64,000 nt of DNA. It comes from Terriglobia bacterium. Lineage in GTDB: Bacteria > Acidobacteriota > Terriglobia > Bryobacterales > Bryobacteraceae. This document shows positions 44,205 through 54,207 of the stretch, piece after piece (the stretch's first letter is position 1; each line of letters starts with the position of its first letter). The stretch spans positions 22,667 through 86,666 of the forward strand of contig JANYDS010000078.1 in assembly GCA_025363475.1 (NCBI GenBank). Direction: 5' to 3'. Position numbers and translations under genes: made by a program. Below the pieces are notes generated by a model that searched no databases, had not been told where the DNA came from, and was given only the letters and a program-made list of their open reading frames with translations.

Positions 44205-47200
44205 TTGACACTGCATTGGTTACGGATTGAATGTCTTGCCGCAGTCGCGCTGTCTTTGACGGCGCCAGCTTTCGCGCAAAATCGCTATGGTCTGCTGCTT
44301 GAGGACGAGCCGGTAACGGCCAGGTTCTCGCGGCGTGCCGACCTGCAGTCGGCCGCAGCTGCAGCCTACCGTCGAAGGGTGGAGAGTGCGCAGAGCGGCG
44401 TCCGCGCGGAACTGGCCAACCGCAATATCGCGATTACCGGGGCCGTGACTACGCTCGCCAACGCCGTCTTCGTTACCGCTTCTCCTGATCGTCTGGCTGA
44501 ACTCAAGAGCTTGCCGGGTGTCAGGGGTGTGATCCCCATGCGCCGCCACGAGGCGCTGTTAAGCCGCGCTACGACGCTGATGGGGGCCTTGGACGCGTGG
44601 AACGCAACTCCGGGCGGAGTGGCTAATGCGGGCGCGGGAATCAAGATCGCGATCTTTGATACAGGCGTCGATCAGGCCAATGCGGTGTTTCAGGACCCGT
44701 CGCTGCCCATGCCCGCAGGCTTCCCCAAAGGCGATATAGCTTTCACTACTAACAAAGTGATCGTGGCCCGCAGCTACATCAAGCAACTGGGAGCAGGTAG
44801 TAGTGCTGCCAACCCGGCTGCAGATTCCCGCCCTGACGATTTTTCACCCCGCGATCACGTCGGACACGGCACAGCCACGGCTAGCGCCGCAGCCGGCTTT
44901 TCGGCCACAGGCACCGTCACCATCAGGGGCATGGCACCGAAAGCTTACATCGGTAACTACAAGATCATCGGCTCACCCCAGATTAATGACGGCACTTATG
45001 ACGACATCATGATTCTGGCGCTGAACGACGCGATGAGTGATGGCATGGATATTGTTTCCATGTCAATCGCGGGCTCGGCACTCACCGGGCCGCTCGATAC
45101 CGGAGCGACTTGCGGTCAGCCCGCAAAGGTCCCGTGCGACCTGGCGGCATATACTTTCGAACAAGCAGCCAAAAGTGGCATGGTGATCCTGGTGGCAGCG
45201 GGCAACTCCGGACCCGGTTACGGCTCAATCTCTTCGCCCTCAAGCGCGCCCAGTGTGATGGCAGTGGGTGCCACCACGAATTCGCACAGTTTCTCACCCC
45301 TGGTGCAGGTATCGGGTGCTGCTGTTCCCAATACCATTAATTCGATTAGTGCCCTGCGCTCCACAGCGTCAAGCACCGTTGGCGGCACCGTAACAGCGCC
45401 GCTGGTGGATATAACCACACTGGGCGATGATGGCCGTGCCTGCTCACCCTTGCCTGCCTATTCGCTGAATGGCTCCATTGCTCTCATATTACGGGGGCCG
45501 TGCACTTTTTCCGTGAAGATGACGAATGCCGTGAATGCGGGCGCGGCCGGGGTTATTTTCTACAACACCACCACGCAGCAGTTCACTGGTCCCGGCGGTT
45601 TGGGTTCGTTTATACAATCTGCGGTCATGGTTGCGAATGCCGATGGCGTCAACCTCAAGACTTTCCTCGCCACACATCCGGGCTATCCGGCAAGCATCAA
45701 CCCTTACGCGGTTGAAATTTCCGGTCAGGTTCCCAATAATCTGGCGAGTTTTTCTTCCAGAGGCCCGGCTCTTGGTACCAACGGAATCAAGCCCGATCTA
45801 CTGGCTACGGGTTCTTCGCTTTATATGGCTGCCCAGAAGTATGATCCGCTGGGCGAGATGTTCAGTGCGGATGGTTTCATTTTCGCTGCCGGTACCAGCT
45901 TTTCGACTCCCCTGGCGGCGGGTGCCGCGGCTCTGGTGAAACAGAATCATCCGGGCTACTCGGCAGCGCAGATCCGGTCCGCGCTAATCGATACCGTCAC
46001 ACAGGACGTTACTTTAGACGATGGCGGAAATGCAGTAAATTTCTTGCAGACCGGGCCCGGGCGGATGACCGTCGATCAGGCGATCAAGAGCAACCTCACT
46101 GCCACCCCGGCGACCTTATCGTTCGGTGCCATCGCGGCCGTTCCCGCAACACTGACGTTTGAGCTTACCAATACCGGCAGTACGACGGCTGCGCTGACAC
46201 TGTCCAATAGTTCGGCCAATAATCCCGTGACTGTAGCTCCGACAAGCGTTTCGCTGGCTGCGGGCGCAAGTACAACCGTTACGGTTTCCGTGACCGGGGG
46301 ACTGCCCACAGCCGGATTCTACAGCGGTGCAGTGACCGTTGCGGGCGGTGCCGTTCCCTTCCGCGTCCCCTATATGTGCCTCGCGGGCAGCGGGAAAGCG
46401 GTCAATTTTCAGGCTTTGAGCGGCGACTTCAATGATGGCACCGTGAATCAGCCCATCCCGGACGGGGTGATTGCATTTCAGCTCACCGACAGCTTTGGTG
46501 TGGCGGTTGCGGCCCAGCCGGTCAGTTTTTTTATACCCGACAACGGTGTCACATTGTCGAAGGTATCCACCGCTACAGACGCTTACGGCATGGCCTACGC
46601 GTCCGTTACAATGGGTCCTGTCGCCAGGGGTTCGAACAATCCTTATTTGATCTCCGCCTGCGCGGCCTTAGCGTGTACCGCGAATTTTGCACAGACTAAT
46701 TCGCTGGGATACCAATTCACGGAGTATTCGCGGGCAGCTCCGGCAATCACGCCGGCAGGCGTGGTGAACGCGGCGAGCTACCAGCAGCCCGTGGCCCCCG
46801 GTTCCTATATTGCGATCTTCGGGACAGGTATGTATGACGCTGAACTTTCCGCTACCGGAAACCCGCTGGAAGTGAATTCACAACAACGTCTTCCGCTGGT
46901 GATCGATTTCACTACGGTGAGCTTCGACGTACCATCGGCAAAGCTGAGCGTTCCAGGCAGACTCTACTACATCAGCGCAGGGCAACTGGGCCTGCAGGTA
47001 CCCTGGGAACTTGCGGGGCAGACTTCGGCGCAGGTCAAGGTGAGCATTGATTTCACCAGCGGCAATGTGGTGACGATCCCGCTGTCAAATTACGCTCCGG
47101 CGTTATTTCCAGTGGGCGCTTTCGCCGCTGCGACCAATGATAAGGGCGTAATTACTGCGGCGAATCCGGCCGCACGCAGTTCGTTGATCACGCTTTACGC

Positions 47201-47462
47201 GAATGGAATGGGACCGGTGGATAATACTCCGGTCTCAGGCGAACCGACGCCGCTCTCGCCGCTGGCGCGTACCACCACCACGCCGGTTGTGACGATTGGC
47301 GGCCAGTTTGCTCAAGTACTTTTCAGCGGCCTCGCGCCGGGGTCGATTGGTCTGTATCAGATCAATGTCCAGGTGCCGGCCGGGCTCGCTGCGGGCACGC
47401 AAACGTTGGGGGTTTCCATTGGTGGCGCATCGGCCAGAACCACATCCCTACCCGTGATTTAA
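44205..47462 (+). CDS. secreted S8 (subtilisin-like) serine protease with PA-like insert and TIGR03437-type C-terminal domain
   Basis: Triad motifs IAIFDTGVD, DHVGHGTATASAAAG, AAGTSFSTPLAAGAAAL; C-terminal VVNAASYQQPVAPGSYIAIFGTGM...NVQVPAGLAAGTQTLGVSIGG. Confidence 0.92.
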   Translation: MTLHWLRIECLAAVALSLTAPAFAQNRYGLLLEDEPVTARFSRRADLQSAAAAAYRRRVESAQSGVRAELANRNIAITGAVTTLANAVFVTASPDRLAELKSLPGVRGVIPMRRHEALLSRATTLMGALDAWNATPGGVANAGAGIKIAIFDTGVDQANAVFQDPSLPMPAGFPKGDIAFTTNKVIVARSYIKQLGAGSSAANPAADSRPDDFSPRDHVGHGTATASAAAGFSATGTVTIRGMAPKAYIGNYKIIGSPQINDGTYDDIMILALNDAMSDGMDIVSMSIAGSALTGPLDTGATCGQPAKVPCDLAAYTFEQAAKSGMVILVAAGNSGPGYGSISSPSSAPSVMAVGATTNSHSFSPLVQVSGAAVPNTINSISALRSTASSTVGGTVTAPLVDITTLGDDGRACSPLPAYSLNGSIALILRGPCTFSVKMTNAVNAGAAGVIFYNTTTQQFTGPGGLGSFIQSAVMVANADGVNLKTFLATHPGYPASINPYAVEISGQVPNNLASFSSRGPALGTNGIKPDLLATGSSLYMAAQKYDPLGEMFSADGFIFAAGTSFSTPLAAGAAALVKQNHPGYSAAQIRSALIDTVTQDVTLDDGGNAVNFLQTGPGRMTVDQAIKSNLTATPATLSFGAIAAVPATLTFELTNTGSTTAALTLSNSSANNPVTVAPTSVSLAAGASTTVTVSVTGGLPTAGFYSGAVTVAGGAVPFRVPYMCLAGSGKAVNFQALSGDFNDGTVNQPIPDGVIAFQLTDSFGVAVAAQPVSFFIPDNGVTLSKVSTATDAYGMAYASVTMGPVARGSNNPYLISACAALACTANFAQTNSLGYQFTEYSRAAPAITPAGVVNAASYQQPVAPGSYIAIFGTGMYDAELSATGNPLEVNSQQRLPLVIDFTTVSFDVPSAKLSVPGRLYYISAGQLGLQVPWELAGQTSAQVKVSIDFTSGNVVTIPLSNYAPALFPVGAFAAATNDKGVITAANPAARSSLITLYANGMGPVDNTPVSGEPTPLSPLARTTTTPVVTIGGQFAQVLFSGLAPGSIGLYQINVQVPAGLAAGTQTLGVSIGGASARTTSLPVI

Positions 47463-47490
47463 CTGCAAGGATAAACTGTAAAGACGCGGT

Positions 47491-47943
47491 ATGAAATCAT
47501 TAGCGCAGCCCGACGTCTGCACCTTAATCCGGCGGCGCATTGCGAGCGTCCAGCAGGGCAGTCCGCGAGCCTGGGGCAAGATGACACCGCATCAAATGTT
47601 GTGCCATCTGTCGGATTCTTTCCTGGTTGGACTCGGGGAAAAACCGGCCAGTGATATCAGTACCTGGGCCAGCCGGAACGTGGTTAAGCACGTGGCTTTG
47701 AATCTTCCTGTCCAGTGGCCGAAAGACATACCGACCAGGCCGGAAATGGAACAAGGCAAGGGCGGCACCAGCCCAGACGATTTCGAACTCGACCGCCTCG
47801 GTCTGCTTACTGTGATCGACCGTTTTCTCAAAGCTAATTACGATGACGCGGTACACCCCATGTTCGGTCGCATGAAACCGAAGGAATGGCTGCGCTGGGG
47901 CTACCTGCACGCGGACCATCATCTGCGGCAATTCGGCGAATAA
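47491..47943 (+). CDS. DUF1569/DinB-like protein
   Basis: WGKMTPHQMLCHLSDSFLVGLGEKP ... LRWGYLHADHHLRQFGE. Confidence 0.8.
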   Translation: MKSLAQPDVCTLIRRRIASVQQGSPRAWGKMTPHQMLCHLSDSFLVGLGEKPASDISTWASRNVVKHVALNLPVQWPKDIPTRPEMEQGKGGTSPDDFELDRLGLLTVIDRFLKANYDDAVHPMFGRMKPKEWLRWGYLHADHHLRQFGE

Positions 47944-47964
47944 GACCAGTGCGAAGCTGGTAGG

Positions 47965-49161
47965 TTGGACGCTTACTCCTCCTTTCGCATCCGGGATTAC
48001 AGGTTGCTGGTCGCGGCCACATTTCTTTCGGGCTTCGGTTTCCAGATGCTCTCGGTAGCTGTCAGCTGGGATCTGTATGTGCTCACAAAATCAGCCATCG
48101 TATTGGGCAATGTGGGTCTCGCGCAAGTCGCTCCGTTTCTGATTTTTGCGCTGTTTGCCGGGCAGTTTGCTGACAGGCATGACCGGCGTCGCATCATGAT
48201 TTATACGCAGGTGCTGTTCGTTGCTGCTTCTGCACTGCTTTTGGCTGGATTTCATTCCGTTGCCACGATTTATGCCTGCCTGTTTCTGACTGCTTCGGCG
48301 CGGGCTTTTCAATGGCCCGCACGGCAGGGAGTGCTGCCACTGATTGTGCCCACAGAATCCATCTCGAACGCGATCACGTGGAACAGCAGTGTTATGGAGG
48401 TTGCCAGTGTCACAGGCCCTGCTGTGGGCGGAATTCTGGTGGCGACTACGGGCAGCGCAGCTGTTTACGTGATCCAGGTGTTGTGTGCGCTGCTAACGCT
48501 GGCGTGTTATTGGCTGATGGAATACCGCAGTCCGGCGCTCGGTACCAGAGCAGCCAAACCGGGCGCGCGCGGCTTGCTGGAGGGCGTGCGCTTTGTGTGG
48601 AATCACAAACTGATTCTGCCCGCGATGACTCTCGATCTGCTGGGTGTGCTGTTTGGCGGCGCCACTGCGTTGCTGCCGATTTATGCGGTAGAGATTCTTC
48701 ATTCAGGGCCGCAGGGCCTTGGCTGGCTACGGGCTGCACCCTCCATTGGCGCGGTGGCGATGGCGGTGGTGTCTGCTCATCGGTCCCGTATTGCAGCTGC
48801 GGGAAGGTCATTGCTGTTTGCGGTGGCGGGTTTTGGCGCGGCTACTGCGGTGTTTGGAATCTCACGGTCATTCTGGCTTTCATTCGCGATGCTGTTGTTG
48901 ATTGGGGCGCTTGATAACGTGAGTGTGGTGCTGCGGCAATCGTTAATTCAGACGGAAACGCCGGATTATGTTCGGGGGCGCGTGATGGCGGTGAACAGCA
49001 TTTTTATCAGCTGTTCCAATCAGTTTGGTGCGGTGGAATCGGGCTGGACGGCGGCGTGGTTTGGAGCGGTCCGCAGTGTTGCCGGCGGGGGTTTGGCGAC
49101 GGTAATGGTTGTGGCTGTCGCGGCAATTGTCTCTCCTGCGTTGCGGAAGTGGCGGCAGTAG
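47965..49161 (+). CDS. MFS transporter
   Basis: ~12 TM segments; FAGQFADRHDRRRIMIYTQVLF loop motif. Confidence 0.9.
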   Translation: MDAYSSFRIRDYRLLVAATFLSGFGFQMLSVAVSWDLYVLTKSAIVLGNVGLAQVAPFLIFALFAGQFADRHDRRRIMIYTQVLFVAASALLLAGFHSVATIYACLFLTASARAFQWPARQGVLPLIVPTESISNAITWNSSVMEVASVTGPAVGGILVATTGSAAVYVIQVLCALLTLACYWLMEYRSPALGTRAAKPGARGLLEGVRFVWNHKLILPAMTLDLLGVLFGGATALLPIYAVEILHSGPQGLGWLRAAPSIGAVAMAVVSAHRSRIAAAGRSLLFAVAGFGAATAVFGISRSFWLSFAMLLLIGALDNVSVVLRQSLIQTETPDYVRGRVMAVNSIFISCSNQFGAVESGWTAAWFGAVRSVAGGGLATVMVVAVAAIVSPALRKWRQ

Positions 49162-49189
49162 GCAGAGATTTTTTCTTGCCAAGTGTATA

Positions 49190-49548
49190 GTGAACCCAGT
49201 TTCCGCAGCCCGTCAGATTGCCGACGGGCTGCGGGTACTTCTGGTGGACCGCCAGCTTGAGCCTGGTACGGATTTGCCTTCGGTGCGCAGGTTGGCTGTG
49301 GATCTGGGCGTTCACTTCAGTACTGTCGCCGAAGATTATCGGGCACTGGCGGCGGAAGGCTGGCTGGAACTGAGGCACGGTCGGGGTGCAGTTTTGTTGT
49401 CGCGCGGATGCCTTCAATAAAAAAACAAAAACTGGGCGGAGGAATTCCGTGACCGTGTGCGCGGCACCGTGGCGCAACTGCGTTCACAGGGTATACCCGC
49501 CGGCAACATTGCAGACGAACTGATTGCCATTGCGAAAGGAGTTACAAA
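49190..49548 (+). pseudogene. GntR-family regulator interrupted by TAA at 49418-49420
   Basis: ARQIADGLRVLLVDRQLEPGTDLPSVRRLAVDLGVHFSTVAEDYRALAAEGWLELRHGRGA...CLQ*KNKNWAEEFRDRVRGTVAQLRSQGIPAGNIADELIAIAKGV in one frame. Confidence 0.7.
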
Positions 49549-49549
49549 A

Positions 49550-50197
49550 TTGATATTTCTGATTCCCGCGCTCATTCTGCTAACTTCGGTTTCCCTCTTT
49601 TTCAGACCGGAACCGAGCCGCAAAAATCTTCTGTTTGGTGTTCCCATCACTGCGGAATTTCGTAAGAGTAATGCTGCAAGGCGGGCGATCCGGTGGTACC
49701 GGATTGCGGTCCTTGCGGGCAGTTGCCTGGCGGCAGCAGGATGGACATGGGCTCACGTGGAAAACAGCCGCGCACTTGCTCTTCAGGCTGCAGTTTTTGT
49801 TGTTCGGTGGTTACACGGCTTACTTCATCCAGAGCTGGGCACTGAAGACTATCGCAGAACCTGCGTTCCGTTTCCGCGAAGCCACCCTGGCAGTTGAAAA
49901 TGAACAGATTCCGCCTGCGATCTGGCTGGCTGCGGCACCGCCTGTCGTGCTGGCGGTATTGTGTATCTGGCTTTACGGAGCCGGGCAGTATGCCCAGGCA
50001 TCTCCCTGCCGGAATGGCTCTACACTGTAGTGACTTTGTCGGCGGTATTCGCGGGATGCGTCATTTTGTTCACACTGTCCGGACGAGTCCGAGAACCCCT
50101 CGATCCGACTCCCTACGAATGCTGGAAAGGCGGCATATTCTATTTCAATCCCGCCGATGCGGCGTTGTTTGTGGAGAAGCGCGATGGCTGGGGATAG
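49550..50197 (+). pseudogene. DUF5808/DUF1648-like membrane protein with two frameshifts
   Basis: IFLIPALILLTSVSLFF...LLFGVPITAEFRKS (frame 2), then FLLFGGYTAYFIQSWALKTIAEP (frame 0), then SLPEWLYTVVTLSAVF...GGIFYFNPADAALFVEKRDGWG (frame 2). Confidence 0.7.
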
Positions 50198-50202
50198 CCA
50201 TC

Positions 50203-51102
50203 TTATTCGTCAAACAGTTCATCAATAGTCCGGGCGTCGAGCAACCGCAGGCTGGCTGATGTCAATTGGTCCGGCTTTAGAGCCGCGAGGCGTTTTCGGA
50301 CTCGGGGCGGGACAGATCCAAACCGCTTGCCGACCAGCCCCAGTAAGAGTTCCATTTGGCCTTCTACCCGGCCTTCTACCCGGCCTTTCACTCGGCCCTC
50401 TGCCAGGCCTGCAAGCCTGGCGGCGACCTGGCTTTCCTTAACGGCCACTGCGCTCTGCTCGCGGACCATCGCCATCATCACTTTGTCATGCTTAAGGTCT
50501 TCAAAGTAGTCGTTCAGTATCGGCATCTTTTTCGCCTCCCGCTTCGCCTCACCAGTTAGTTTTCGCAGACCTGCAACAATAAAAAACTCAGCCAGAGCTT
50601 TCCCCCGCTCTTCCCTTGACCCGGCGGCAATCTGCGACAGTATCCGGCGCAAGGTCTCACGCTGATTCCTTATTTGCGTCAGTACCGCAAGTATATTGTC
50701 GCCCAGGTTTTCGCTGGCGAGCAAGTGGTCTCCGTTCAAGTCACGAATATCCACAAGGCGAAAGCGGTAGGTCCAGCCGGAGCCTTCCACCGAATCCTTC
50801 ATGCGAAGTGCCGGTTCACCGACGTACAACGCAACCTGCCGGGGAATACGCCGATAGCGCCGGGCAATTCCAAATAGATACTCGCCCATACGCAATGAGA
50901 AATCCTTCTCGTTGCGCGCCTGCAGTTCAATATGGACGAGGTCCCCCTTCGGCGACTCTCCCAGCAAATCCACTCGGCGGTTGTTAACCTGTGGAGCCTC
51001 CACATTCAGCCATCGGAGCGAGGATGTGCCAGTCAGCGCGTTCAACAGCGCGCTGCCCGGCCGGGTCAGAATGCTTTTCAGGGTTACATCATACTCATGC
51101 AT
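50203..51102 (-). CDS. Rpn-family PD-(D/E)XK nuclease / DUF4351-type protein
   Basis: MHEYDVTLKSILTRPGSALLNALTG; RRVDLLGESPKGDLVHIELQARNE; EGRVKGRVEGRVEGQMELLLGLVGKRFG...LDARTIDELF. Confidence 0.85.
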   Translation of the reverse strand: MHEYDVTLKSILTRPGSALLNALTGTSSLRWLNVEAPQVNNRRVDLLGESPKGDLVHIELQARNEKDFSLRMGEYLFGIARRYRRIPRQVALYVGEPALRMKDSVEGSGWTYRFRLVDIRDLNGDHLLASENLGDNILAVLTQIRNQRETLRRILSQIAAGSREERGKALAEFFIVAGLRKLTGEAKREAKKMPILNDYFEDLKHDKVMMAMVREQSAVAVKESQVAARLAGLAEGRVKGRVEGRVEGQMELLLGLVGKRFGSVPPRVRKRLAALKPDQLTSASLRLLDARTIDELFDE

Positions 51103-51217
51103 GGAACAGGCTAAATAGTGCCTGCCACCGGAAATGCTCTCATGCCTCTCCGCAATAACGGAAAAGGGCAGCGGAAACATCACCGCTGCCCTCTAATACG
51201 ACCGACCAGTCTCGCGT

Positions 51218-53758
51218 TTAGTGAGAATGCGGTTCGCCACCGCCATGGCTGTGGGTATGGCCACCATGACTGTGCGCGTGTGTTTTGCCGCCATGCTTAT
51301 GGGTGTGTTCGGTCTTGTCGTCCGAGTGAATCCGCATACTATAGAAAGAGCGGTACACGAACACCAGAGCTACAAGAAGGAACCCTACCGCCAGAATTCG
51401 GGTGGTCATCACTCCCTCTTGTTCAGACAAAGAAACAGCCAGTTCCACGGCCAACAAGCCAAACAAAGTCGTGAATTTGATGATCGGATTGAGAGCAACC
51501 GAGGACGTATCTTTGAATGGATCGCCTACCGTATCGCCAACCACCGTCGCATCATGCAGCGGCGTACCCTTCTGCTTCAACTCAGTCTCAACAACCTTCT
51601 TTGCGTTATCCCATGCCCCGCCGGCATTGGCCATAAACAACGCCTGATACAAACCAAACAGCGCTATCGAAATCAGGTATCCAATGAACAGGAAAGGCTC
51701 AGCGAAGGCAAAGGCCAGTGTGGCAAAGAAGACCGCCACAAAGATATTGAACATGCCCTTCTGCGCATACCGGGTACAAATTGCCACCACCGCTTTGCTG
51801 TCCGCGACTGATGCCTTGGTCACACCCTCCAGCTTGATGTTTTCCTTGATGTATTCCACCGCGCGGTAAGCACCCGTGGTAACAGCCTGCATGGACGCAC
51901 CGGTGAACCAGTAAACCACCGCGCCGCCAGCCATCAACCCGAGCAGGAACGGCGGATGCAGAATCGACAGTTTGTACAGATTCGCGGTCAGCTTGTCGGT
52001 GAGCGAAATGATAATCGAGAAGATCATCGTCGTTGCACCCACAACCGCCGTGCCGATCAGTACCGGCTTGGCCGTGGCCTTGAAGGTATTGCCCGCGCCG
52101 TCGTTCTTTTCAAGATTGTCCTTGGCCGCTTCAAAATCCGGCAGGAATCCAAAATCTCTCTGAATTTCCTGTTTGATGTTCGGGATATCTTCAATCAGCG
52201 AAAGTTCGTAAACCGACTGCGCGTTATCCGTAACCGGGCCGTAGGAATCAACGGCGATGGTCACAGGACCCATCGAGAGGAAGCCGAAGGCAATCAGACC
52301 GAAAGCGAACACCGCAGGTGCGATCATCAGATTGGCAAAACCGAGCGTACTCACAGCGTAGCCGAGACCCATCAGAACCATCATTGCCATGCCCAGCCAG
52401 AACGCGCTGAAGTTACCGGCCACCAAGCCCGAGAGGATGTTCAGAGAAGCGCCGCCCTCATCCGAAGACGTGACCACCTCACCCACATGCCGTGAACTGG
52501 TGGAAGTGAAGACCTTGACGATTTCCGGAATCACCGCGCCAGCCAGAGTGCCACAGGTCATGACGGTGGAAAGCTTCCACCACATTGTCGTGTCGCCGCC
52601 GAGATCGGGAATAATCAGGTACGACACGGCGTAGGTGGCAAGAATGGAAATCAGCGAAGTCAGCCGCACCAGCCAGGTGAGAGGCGCTTCATAATCGTAA
52701 TGTTTCAGGTTGGCGAAACGGGCAGTTGCAATCGCTTCATTAATGAAGTAGGAAATCGCCGAGGTAGCCACCATGACCACGCCGTTAACAAACATCCAGA
52801 CCAGCAACTGCACCTGTACCAGCGGGTTTTTCACCGCCAGAAGAATGAACGAAATCAGCGCCACCGCAGTGACACCGTACGTCTCAAAGCCATCCGCGCT
52901 GGGGCCAACCGAATCGCCCGCGTTATCGCCGGTGCAATCCGCAATCACACCCGGGTTGCGGGCATCGTCTTCTTTAATCTTGAAGGCAATCTTCATCAGA
53001 TCGGAACCGATGTCCGCGATTTTGGTGAAGATACCGCCAGCCACACGCAAAGCGGCGGCTCCCAGAGATTCACCAATAGCGAAACCAATGAAACAAGGCC
53101 CCGCGTAATCGCTGGGCATGAAGAGCAGGATGGAAAGCAGGATCAATAATTCAAGGCTGATCAGCACCATGCCAATGCTCATGCCGGCACGCAGCGGGAT
53201 CTGGTAGCACGGGAACGGCATACCTTTAAGGCTGGCGAAGGCCGTGCGTGAATTGGCGAACGTATTGACACGGATGGCGTACCAGGCGATTGTGTAGCTG
53301 CCCAGAATTCCGAGCACGCTAAAGAGCAGAATGACCAGCACTTTGGTCGCTTCAAAATGACGGAAGAGGCCAAAATAAAGAACAATAATGACGCCGACGA
53401 ACGCTTCCAGAATCATCAGGAACTTACCCTGCGTAAAGAGGTAGGTCTTGCAGGTTTCCCAGATCAATTCAGAAACATCGCCCATCGATTTGTGGACGGG
53501 CAGTGCGCGCATGCGGCTGTAGGTTACGAGACCAAACAACAGGCCGAGAACGCCGACGACCAGTCCGATCATGAGCAGGCTGCGCCCGTTCATTCCCATA
53601 AATTGCGCTTGCGCGAAATCGGGGAGGATCAGATTCGCTTCACCACCGGACTGCGGTGCCTGGGCGAACCCCTGGGCCGGGACCAGAAGCAGAAGTAATA
53701 AGGTAAAAAGGACGGGAACGGTGAACAGACTTCGGCTTCGTGACAGTAACGCTTGCAA
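51218..53758 (-). CDS. hppA: membrane-bound proton/sodium-translocating pyrophosphatase with His-rich C-terminal tail
   Basis: KEDDARNPGVIADCTGDNAGDSVGPSADGFETYG; DNAQSVYELS; GNTFKATAK; tail HSDDKTEHTHKHGGKTHAHSHGGHTHSHGGGEPHSH. Confidence 0.93.
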   Translation of the reverse strand: MQALLSRSRSLFTVPVLFTLLLLLLVPAQGFAQAPQSGGEANLILPDFAQAQFMGMNGRSLLMIGLVVGVLGLLFGLVTYSRMRALPVHKSMGDVSELIWETCKTYLFTQGKFLMILEAFVGVIIVLYFGLFRHFEATKVLVILLFSVLGILGSYTIAWYAIRVNTFANSRTAFASLKGMPFPCYQIPLRAGMSIGMVLISLELLILLSILLFMPSDYAGPCFIGFAIGESLGAAALRVAGGIFTKIADIGSDLMKIAFKIKEDDARNPGVIADCTGDNAGDSVGPSADGFETYGVTAVALISFILLAVKNPLVQVQLLVWMFVNGVVMVATSAISYFINEAIATARFANLKHYDYEAPLTWLVRLTSLISILATYAVSYLIIPDLGGDTTMWWKLSTVMTCGTLAGAVIPEIVKVFTSTSSRHVGEVVTSSDEGGASLNILSGLVAGNFSAFWLGMAMMVLMGLGYAVSTLGFANLMIAPAVFAFGLIAFGFLSMGPVTIAVDSYGPVTDNAQSVYELSLIEDIPNIKQEIQRDFGFLPDFEAAKDNLEKNDGAGNTFKATAKPVLIGTAVVGATTMIFSIIISLTDKLTANLYKLSILHPPFLLGLMAGGAVVYWFTGASMQAVTTGAYRAVEYIKENIKLEGVTKASVADSKAVVAICTRYAQKGMFNIFVAVFFATLAFAFAEPFLFIGYLISIALFGLYQALFMANAGGAWDNAKKVVETELKQKGTPLHDATVVGDTVGDPFKDTSSVALNPIIKFTTLFGLLAVELAVSLSEQEGVMTTRILAVGFLLVALVFVYRSFYSMRIHSDDKTEHTHKHGGKTHAHSHGGHTHSHGGGEPHSH

Positions 53759-54076
53759 TGTAAAAACTCCTCCTGAGACGGGTCAGCGGATTTCGAGACT
53801 CGAAACGTACCAGCCTATATCAGGAAGTCGTACAAGCGCAACAGGGTGGGGCTGAGGACGTCCGAATCGGGCGAGTAGGGCTGGAACGTCGTGACCGACT
53901 AACACCTCAGCCGGAGTGGCCTATATATGGACTCCGCTGTTTGCCCTAACATGAAACTTCTGCTCCGGAGATAGCGAAGACGCGATTTGCATCAGGAGAT
54001 CAAGAGTTCCGAAAATGCAAAACCCCGCGTAGAGAGCGGGGTTCGCAAATCCCACGGGAGTGGAAAGGAGGTTCCT

Positions 54077-54157
54077 ATGAATCTTCTGGTACTGATAGTT
54101 GTCCTGGTTCTCTTCAGGCGACGCCGGTCCAAACTGCGCATCGAAATCGAGGTTTAA
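54077..54157 (+). CDS. candidate 26-aa membrane microprotein
   Basis: MNLLVLIVVLVLFRRRRSKLRIEIEV; strong SD aaaggaggttcctATG; hairpins on both sides (54021-54043, 54158-54183). Confidence 0.6.
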   Translation: MNLLVLIVVLVLFRRRRSKLRIEIEV

Positions 54158-54207
54158 AGCGGGCAGACAGCAATCTGCCCGCTTCCTCAGTACTAACAAT
54201 ATCACTT

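Noticed and set aside
50357-50410. CRISPR-like repeat
   Set aside because: 12-bp units with no spacers and in frame with a coding repeat (EGRV)n.
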